Below, in pieces: positions 57,201 through 64,000 of a stretch of 64,000 bases of DNA. The stretch is from Rhynochetos jubatus. Its lineage: Eukaryota; Chordata; Aves; Eurypygiformes; Rhynochetidae. A program made the position numbers and the translations under genes. The stretch covers positions 19,184,774 through 19,248,773 of the forward strand of contig CM050664.1 in NCBI GenBank assembly GCA_027574665.1, given 5' to 3'. The notes below the pieces were generated by a model. That model worked only from the letters and a program-made list of their open reading frames with translations, was not told where the DNA came from and searched no databases. Position 1 is the stretch's first letter; every line of letters starts with the position of its first letter.

Positions 57201-60200
57201 AATCGGGATGTATGTTTCTGCAAAATCCTCAGGTGTTTTTTACATGTGATCTGGGACTGACTGAAGCAATAGCTAAGCAACTGGTCAGTTTATATAAGTA
57301 ATGCCCTTGTCAGAAAGCATATGAATATTCATATGCTGATTATATGCCTGTGTCCATGTCAGAAGATGTCTGTTTAGCTATAGTACTCTAGATGTATTGC
57401 ATTTATTTTCTATTACTGTGAATAATCAGGAACATTACTGCCCATTTCATTCCAAGGAATACGTACAAAATAAAGGACATTGAAGGTTCTCCAGACAAAG
57501 CTAAAGGTGTGCTAAAATTGGCAGACCTCATTCTTATTCCACTTACAAATAAACTTGAAAATTAACCCACTGAAGTCTAGGACATTCGTATTCTGTAGCT
57601 CATCTGAAGGAGGTATTGAGGTAATAGTGAAGAAGCTGGAAATGAAGACCATAGATATAGTCAACGATCTGCCAGCAGCCATGGCAGCTGTTTGTCGGGG
57701 GAAGGAACCAGGGTCTGCGCTGTTTGTGTGGGTTATCTGAGTGTAGACTAATTGCATCCCACCTTTAATAGGCTTTTTTGCTAGCCATACCTATTGGATA
57801 GGGGTCCCATCAATGCACAGGTTTGTTTCTGTCCTGTGAACGGAAAGGCAGGGCTTTCGTGTTTACTGTAGTCTTTCCTGTAGAAGAAAAAAGGCTGCTT
57901 TCCAAAGCATGACAAGTGAGTTGCCAAACTGGGAGGCTTCTAGATACTGCCCTGCTGACAGAGGACAAATAATCCCCTTCACTTTCAGTGTGAAGAGAAT
58001 TATTATCCTGCATGAGAAGTGCTCTTTTTGTTTAAAGAGGGGAAAAAATCCTTTTTTTAAGTTAAAGCCCAATTCCAAGCTATGTATTCCACCCAAACTG
58101 GTATAAGTGCTCATTGAGATACTTAATAATGGCACGTGTTCATACACAGAAACAAATTGCGGCTGGTCACAGCTGTCAGCTTGTCCTGTGTACTGTGTGT
58201 TCATGTGAATTGACTATCTGTAAGAAACATTGGGTGAACATGAGGAAAAACAAATGCCTAGTGGCAAGTGTAAATAGCGAAACTGAGTTGTGAAACAACT
58301 GTTTAGGGGGGGACTCAGTAAACTATTGTGGCTCTAACCCTTTCCGAATGAACAACAGGAAGAGCCATATTTAGCCTGTATTCTCACTTCACATCTGCCA
58401 GGATGCAATCTATCTAAACAACGTTTTTGAAAACTGTAAAACTTACATCTTTTTTACCTAACTGAACGTAGACTAAGTCTGTTTTCTCACAAGGAGGTTC
58501 CTGTCTTGATTCCTCTCCCCCCGTCCACCCAAATGTAAGCAACCTCCGGCGTTACACGTGGCAGCATTAGCAGGGCAGACCAGTAAGATCAAGCCCATGG
58601 TGCTGAAGGTACGCCATCAAATCTGTGCACCTCTGGGTGATGGAAAAAATTGTTTTGGACCAGCTCTGATCTGGTCCTGTGGGCTGACTGCCCGCTTGCT
58701 GCTGGAGCTCCTAGATACTTTCCTGCCATGCATTGTCTGGGTTAGGTTTGCTGAAAGAAATGCAGTTCATGTGCTCTGACACAGCTCCATCTAATGTGCT
58801 TTGCTTTGCATTGTGAAGCAATCAAGAAACTCACTTCTAAAGCACCCACCTTGTTAGAATTAAATCACTACTGTAAGTGTAGCTGCAGGGCCCTCTTATG
58901 GTAACTTGCATGCCAAAGGCTAATACGGGGAGGCTTAAGGAGACCTTATCATTCTCTACAAACACCTGAAAGGAGGGTGCAGAGAGGTGGAGGTTGGTCT
59001 TTTCTCCCAAGTAACAAGCAGTAGAACAAGAAGAAATGGCCTCAGGTTGTGCCAGGGGAGACTTAAATTGGATGTTAGGAAAAATTTCTCCACTGAAAGG
59101 GTTGTCAGACACTGAAACAGGCTGCCCGGGGAGGCGGTGGAGGTACCATCCCTGGAGCTATTAAAGAGGTGTAGATGTGGTGCTTAGGGACATGGCTTAG
59201 TGGTGGACTCGATCTTAAAGGTCTCTTCCAACTGAAGTGATACTTTGATTCTACAACACATGATAATATGACTAGTGTTCTGGAATCTCCAGTGGTTGTG
59301 TAAGAAAATTATTTCCATTTAATTGTTTTTGCACAAAAATATTTTTACAGTTGCTGTTTATTTTTTAAAAGGAAAGATTCCATTTCAAATACAGATTGCA
59401 CAGTAGAATCTACTTGTTCAGACCTGATTTGCTTGCTTGTTTTTGGGATTTTGGGGAAAAGTCACTGTTCTCATTAATAATACCTTGCTCAGCTCTTCTT
59501 TAAACAAAAGCAAACAGAAAACCCAGGAGCATTGAAATAAGTGCTGTTACAGCTCTGTATCCCTGTGGCCCAAGAGGGGACAGACGCCTTAAAGCCGGCC
59601 TCGAGCACTTAGTGTTTAGATACCTTCGGTCACAATGCTGTGAGTGGTTCTACAACCTGGCCTTCTGCTGGGCAGTACCCTCTAGCAAGAACAAGAACCT
59701 CTGCTCAGTAACGCAACGGAATGTTTCCTTTGATCACAAGTATGAGTACTCTGCTTTAGCCTGAACTTCTGTTTTAGTAAATGTATTTCTTACTGACTCC
59801 TCTGTTTAATCTGTTTGTGTTTGCCTCGCGTTGCTGCTTTGTCTTCATCAGAAGTTTTCACAGAGGTCCTGAGAGAATCGTGTAAAAGTGTGGAGTTCCT
59901 GGGCTACTTTTAAATAGTTTGAATTCTTTTTTTTTAAAGTAATGGTAGTTAAACTATTGCGGCTAAAGTAGGGAAGTCTTTTAACTGTCTTAAAGGGGGA
60001 AGTTCCTGCTTGTTGGGAGGTGGAAATTCGGAGTAGAGTGGCATGTGGATCTTTGGTACTCAAAGGAATTGGCAAACAAAACCACCCCTTTCACTGTAAA
60101 TGAATTTTTACCTTGCAGCTTGGAATACATCATGATTTTTAATTTGCTGCTAGGCGTTGTGAAGAAACTGTTCTGAATGGCTGGCTTCCTCTCTCAGATT

Positions 60201-63153
60201 GGTCCAAAAAGAACTCTCTCTGAGGCTGTGTAAGGAAGGCTTGTGCTGGCTCAACTTCCAACGTGGTTTTCATGGAGGTTGTTTCTGACTGTGACTTGCT
60301 TTCAGTTGTTAAACTTGTAATACAATTGTTTCAGAGAACCTTGAATATCTATGTACTCCTCGGTTATTTGGGTTATATGGCATGTGCTGTGGGAATTGCT
60401 CCATAACCCTGCATAAACTGCTTTTAATGGAAACTTAGAGTAGCTGGGGTGTGGGGGCATGTTTGTTACTAGGAAAATTTTCGCTTAAACTCTAACTGTG
60501 CTGTTCTTATTTTGTTGCAGTTCCAGTTATTCTTCATCTGCTTTGGATTTTGAGACTGAAAACAAAATAGATGCAGTATTTGATTCACCAAGAATGTCAC
60601 GACGTAGTTTACGGTTAAGTGCTGCAGCAATAAATAAATCAGATGCTGCACTAAATGATCCCCTTGATGATGGCTCTTATTCCAGAAACATGTCCTTCAG
60701 AGAACAGTCTTCTAAGTAAGTGCTTTTTTGTCATCACAAGTTAATTTATTGGTTGGAGTCTGGAGATCTTCTGTTCGAACGTGATAGTACAAGCATAGGT
60801 TACCTACTATTTTATTTTTTTGTTCTCAGTGATTACTGCCACACTTTGAAAATTTAAGTTCAGCGTGTGGTTTGCAACGAAGTCTTTGCAAAAGTGTAGA
60901 TGTTTGCACGTGAGGATTTTATTTTAAACCTGATTTGAGCTGTCTAGTCATGTCAGTGTTAAAATACCTTTATTGCTGGGGTGGTTTTGTCATTCAAAAT
61001 GAGAAATTTGCATCTTTAATGCTCTGTCTTATTTGGTTTCCCTTTGTTTCCTAGGGTGGTGAAGCAACGCAAAAGTACAAATAAACAATCTGGCTGTGCA
61101 AGAGGCACACCAAGGAAAAATCTATCCAGTTCTGCCATTCTCAGTCAAAGCAGTTTCAATAGCCATGCCAGCGATGCGTCGATGGTATCCACTGTGCTGG
61201 ACGAATCTTTGATTCGAGAGCAGACAGAAGTTGATCATTTCTGGGGTAGGCAGTGATTGCCATAGCTTGTATCAAACTGGGAAAACTGCTTATGGCTTGG
61301 TGTGTATAAATGTATGTTCACATCTTCCCATTTTTCTATCCTGCCTCCAAATGTGTACACTTACACTTTTGCTGTAGATGTCTGCTTGTTAGGATGCCTG
61401 CTGGAAAAGCACAGTCCAGTGTAAACTGGATTTATGGGTGTAGTGAAGTTAATGTGCCAGACAAACGTATACGGTTTTGTGATGCAACACCATAGACTAC
61501 GGAGGTGTGATTATCTATTGGCATTACTTTCTTCAAAACATGCATAGAGTACTGTATGTAAAGGATGTTAAACATGTAATTGGTCTTTGAAAAGCCAAAG
61601 GAAAAGCCTTTTTGTGTTTGTTTATAGGCAGAAATCTGTTTCAGCTTAACATACCTGGATCTGAAAGTTTCAAATTAGTGGCACTTGAAGATTTCCTGAG
61701 AGGGCTTTTGTGTGTGGCTGGCTGGTTTGGTTTTGCAAGTGTATACAAGTACGCTTTTTCTGGAACCTGCTTTTCCTCACTGAGGAGGAAAATGTGGGAG
61801 TTCTAGACAATACTTTGTGTAAACATAAAGCGTAGTGTAGATCATCAACTTGTTTTATTGCCTAATTCATAAAATCACGGGCTGGTTTGGTTTGGAAGGG
61901 ACCTTAAAGACCATCTACTTCCAACCCTGCAGGGACACCCTCCACTAGCCCAGGTTGCTCCAAGCCTCATCCAGCCTGGCCTTGGACACTTCCAGGGATG
62001 GGGCATCCACAGCTTCTCTGGGCAACCTCTTCCTGTGCTTCACTCCGCCCCATTCTGGGAAGAATTTCTTCCTGATGTCCAATCTCAGTCTCCCTCTTTC
62101 AATTTAAACCTGTTACTCCTTGTCCTGTCACTACAGGCCCTTGTAAAAACTTCCCCCCCAACACCCCCGCCCAGGCACTGGAAGGTGCTATAAGGTCTCC
62201 CCGGAGCCTTCCCTTCTCCAGGCTAAACACCCCCAACTCTCCCAGCCTGTCCCCATGGCAGAGGGGCTCCAGCCCTCGGAGCATCCTCGTGGCCTCCTCT
62301 GGACTCGCTTCAACCAGTCAATATCCTTCTTAGGTTGAGGGCTCCACAGCTGGACGCAGAACTGCAGGTGGGGTCTCACAAGAGCAAACTACTTGTTTCT
62401 AGTCGGTGTGTCTGGCCTTCCCAGAGTCCTAATGTAAGGAATTGAAACAATCTTTGTGGTGTGCATTCTGAACTTCAGCTTACCTGGCTCTTAAAACGCA
62501 GTAGTACCAGAGCAGTTACCAAGCAACAGAAACAGCGTAAGCTTGTAGCTACCTGCTGTAAAAGTCACATGGGAGCTGAGAAGAGGTGTAGCTGTCATTG
62601 ATGTGATTGTCTGCTGCTTCTCTGGTAGAAGGCTTTTCACTGTTACCCTAGTACATTAATGTCTGAATATCTGGATCTATGCATGTGGTGGACTGCAAAA
62701 TATGTTAAATAATAATCATAAAGTGACTTTTCTGTGCAGGCTTTTAATTTCAGTTCCTGTCAGATATTGTAGTTGATTATGGGACTGTCTTATATTTGGG
62801 ACCAATTTTTTTTTTCTTTCTTTGAAGGTCTTGATGATGAAGGTGACCCTGAAGGTAACTGCACTTTCCTTTTCCTTCCACATGCAATCTAGTTAATGGT
62901 AACTAATGATGGCAATACTGATATCAGTGCACTGCATGTTTTACTCCTGGTTTGCTAGGTCGTGGTACTACACTAGTGGAGGGAAATGGCAATATAACAG
63001 CAACAGAGATGCAGGCTACAATGATCAATGGCTACACTTGCAGTGACTGCAGCATGCTTTCTGAACGGAGGGAGGTTCTTACAGCATACTCGGCTTCTCA
63101 TGTGCCATCGTCCAGAATTTACTCCAGGGATAGGAGCCAGAAACATGCATTTA
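54249..63153 (+). CDS. SUN1: SUN1 N-terminal coding region, five exons, continues beyond window
   Basis: The coding part is join(54269..54345, 60521..60715, 61055..61245, 62828..62854, 62959..63153). It totals 685 nt, giving 228 codons plus one base. Exon 2 also carries 20 nt of 5' UTR from 54249. The protein spans the inner nuclear membrane. Its N-terminus faces the nucleoplasm and binds lamin A. Its C-terminal SUN domain binds KASH proteins in the perinuclear space to form the LINC complex, which is important for nuclear positioning and meiotic telomere attachment. Only the nucleoplasmic part is in the window. Transmembrane, coiled-coil and SUN domains lie downstream. Junction phases chain correctly and the motifs match human SUN1. 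Confidence 0.95.
54269..54345 (+). CDS. SUN1: SUN1 exon 2, first coding exon (residues 1-25)
   Basis: ATG at 54269 in a good context (AACATGG) encodes [20 protein letters not shown] followed by YTYAL. Human has MDFSRLHMYSPPQCVPENTG. The acceptor CCTTTACAG lies at 54248, leaving 20 nt of 5' UTR. The donor CAG|GTGAGA leaves two bases (phase 2). Confidence 0.97.
54346..60520 (+). other. SUN1: SUN1 intron 2
   Basis: This intron of about 6.2 kb contains one diverged CR1-type fragment at 58925-59258. The rest is unique AT-rich sequence with no RNA gene recognised. Confidence 0.85.
58925..59258 (+). mobile_element. CR1-family LINE fragment, sense, different subfamily
   Basis: The fragment contains GAGACCTTATCATTCTCTAC, AAATTGGATGTTAGGAAAAA, CTGCCCGGGGAGGCGGTGGA, GTGCTTAGGGACATGGCTTA and AGGTCTCTTCCAACTGAAGT, then TTTGATTCTAC. 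The phrase with GGACATGGCTTAGTGG is typical of another CR1 branch than the copies near 27 kb and 46 kb. It is a 3' UTR fragment without coding sequence. Confidence 0.88.
60521..60715 (+). CDS. SUN1: SUN1 exon 3 (residues 26-90)
   Basis: The acceptor is TTTTGTTGCAG. The exon encodes [20 protein letters not shown] and [16 protein letters not shown], close to human [33 protein letters not shown]. This is the lamin-binding nucleoplasmic region. The donor AA|GTAAGT leaves two bases (phase 2). Confidence 0.97.
60716..61054 (+). other. SUN1: SUN1 intron 3
   Basis: This is a short 339-bp intron with no element recognised. Confidence 0.85.
61055..61245 (+). CDS. SUN1: SUN1 exon 4 (residues 91-154)
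   Basis: The acceptor is TTTGTTTCCTAG. The exon encodes [18 protein letters not shown], a basic stretch. It ends [18 protein letters not shown], matching human VLDESWIREQTTVDHFWG. The donor TGGG|GTAGGC leaves one base over. Confidence 0.96.
61246..62827 (+). other. SUN1: SUN1 intron 4
   Basis: This intron of about 1.6 kb is largely occupied by an antisense CR1 copy at 61870-62390. The rest is unique sequence. Confidence 0.85.
61870..62390 (-). mobile_element. CR1 LINE, 5'-truncated, antisense to SUN1
   Basis: AAATCACGGGCTGGTTTGG is the inverted 3' tail. On the minus strand the copy runs through the 3' UTR into the end of ORF2, where [17 protein letters not shown] and [20 protein letters not shown] are visible. 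It stops at GTGGGGTCTCACAAGAGC, the truncated 5' end. Confidence 0.93.
62828..62854 (+). CDS. SUN1: SUN1 exon 5, 27-nt microexon (residues 155-163)
   Basis: The acceptor TTTCTTTGAAG comes before GTCTTGATGATGAAGG and the exon ends at GAAG|GTAACT. It adds GLDDEGDPE, matching human GLDDDGDLK. Both ends are phase 1, so skipping it would keep the reading frame. It is too short to show up as an ORF and was found by following the phase from exon 4. Confidence 0.9.
62855..62958 (+). other. SUN1: SUN1 intron 5
   Basis: This is a very short 104-bp intron between the microexon and exon 6. Nothing else was recognised. Confidence 0.88.
62959..63153 (+). CDS. SUN1: SUN1 exon 6 (residues 164-228)
   Basis: The acceptor is TGGTTTGCTAG. 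The exon encodes [20 protein letters not shown] and [14 protein letters not shown], matching human GFSCSNCSMLSERKDVLTAH and YSRDRNQK. The CxxC pair followed by a downstream His recalls the proposed zinc-finger-like element of the SUN1 N-terminus. The donor TTTA|GTAAGT leaves one base over. The next exon is outside the window. Confidence 0.95.
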
Positions 63154-64000
63154 GTAAGTTACTTTCTCTTGTGTCTTTCCTGCATAGCAGAATGGTATAC
63201 AGTTGATGCATTTTCTATGTAGTGTTATTTAAGCACTTTTACCACTCTGCTAAATTTACCAATAACTGAATTGTAGAGATCAGCTTATATGAAATACCTC
63301 TTCCTATATCAGTTGAAACTCTGTGTGCTTGTCAGGTTCTGATTTATAATTGCCACCACCTTTCTTTTCCATGCTGCTGTAGGAATGAAACAACTTCAAA
63401 AGGAAAATTGTGTTCAAACCTGTTCAAACCAGCAACGATCATAAGTTTCCTAATCTGGTATCAGTCATATGTGTCTGCTAATGAGGCTTTGGTCAGGGTT
63501 TTCAGACAGATACCTTCTTACTTTCTGCTGTGGTGTGGTTTTTTTTACTCCTAACCATGCAGCTTATTAGAGTGTTTTTAGAAGCTAAGCATCAACTACT
63601 TGAAAAATTGAACTTCAAAGGGAAAAATTGATTCCAAATAGTGAGTACATTCCTAAAGCTTGCAAGTGAATGAATCTGCCTTAAATAAGGTTCCTTTCCA
63701 AGGCAATCTCAATTCTAAGGATGGTTGTCCACAGTGTCTTGATTCTGTCTGCCTGCCTCTTGCGTAGCATCTTGAATTTCTTGATTGTTGCTAGTCCTCA
63801 GTTACCATGAATGTAGTTTGTCTCTTTGGAGCTGTGACCTACAAAATCGGTATCAACAGTTCACATCATTGAGAAATCCTGAGTTCTGTAAGCAAGGAAT
63901 TCATTACTACTTAGAGTTCTTCATTCTCACTAAGAAAGGATACTCTTGCTGAAGCCACACATTCTGTCTTGAAAGCATTTTCCCTAGCACGTGGAGTTAC
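63154..64000 (+). other. SUN1: SUN1 intron 6 (partial)
   Basis: Intronic sequence continues to the window end. I found no further SUN1 exon and no repeat here. A short direct duplication of GTTCAAACCTGTTCAAACC lies near 63411. Confidence 0.8.

Noticed and set aside
1-64000. CRISPR array, operon, phage or other prokaryotic-type system
   Set aside because: All recognisable genes are spliced vertebrate genes. The only regularly spaced repeat array is the 18/21-nt minisatellite, whose spacing and lack of unique spacers do not fit CRISPR.
1-64000. tRNA, rRNA or snoRNA genes
   Set aside because: No tRNA cloverleaf with A/B boxes, rRNA segment or convincing box C/D or H/ACA host-intron RNA was recognised by eye. 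A covariance-model scan would be needed to exclude small RNAs.

Overview
The window is vertebrate nuclear DNA, almost certainly from a bird. It has short spliced exons with GT-AG junctions, CpG-island promoters and compact introns. The interspersed repeats are 5'-truncated CR1 LINEs ending in the ATTCTRTG-type 3' tail, which is the usual repeat signature of avian genomes. No bacterial, plasmid, phage or CRISPR features were seen. Gene identities rest on residue-by-residue recognition of spliced exons, without database searches. The species cannot be named from the sequence.

Three protein genes are present in an order that matches human 7p22.3: PRKAR1B (minus), DNAAF5/HEATR2 (plus) and SUN1 (plus). 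(1) Positions 1-7700: the 5' end of PRKAR1B, with one coding exon (6394-6570, dimerization/docking domain), a CpG-island first exon near 7449, and about 6.4 kb of the following intron. (2) Positions 7766-8290: the head-to-head spacer between PRKAR1B and DNAAF5. It holds a perfect (ACCCG)8 array and a minisatellite of about 23 copies whose units are mostly 18 or 21 nt. (3) Positions 9240-40840: the complete DNAAF5 gene, with 13 coding exons that splice to an 834-codon ORF and several poly(A) signals. Its introns hold three CR1 copies and one MIR-like SINE. (4) Positions 40840-48950: an intergenic or SUN1-upstream stretch with CR1 copies, an AT-rich foldback, and an extra CpG island bracketed by CR1 pieces. 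(5) Positions 48950-64000: the 5' part of SUN1, with a CpG-island noncoding first exon and five coding exons (228 codons) including a 27-nt microexon. The gene continues past the window.

The genes do not form a pathway. PRKAR1B encodes a regulatory subunit of cAMP-dependent kinase. DNAAF5 encodes a cytoplasmic HEAT-repeat factor for axonemal dynein preassembly. SUN1 encodes an inner-nuclear-membrane LINC-complex protein. PRKAR1B and DNAAF5 are divergent neighbours whose promoters are about 1.7 kb apart.

No convincing new biological system was found. The best leads are the frame-preserving minisatellite that ends at a consensus splice donor, the adjacent G4-prone pentamer, a snap-back hairpin at the 5' end of a CR1 copy, the foldback near 43.2 kb, a composite CRE/E-box near 47.71 kb, and the extra CpG island upstream of SUN1.
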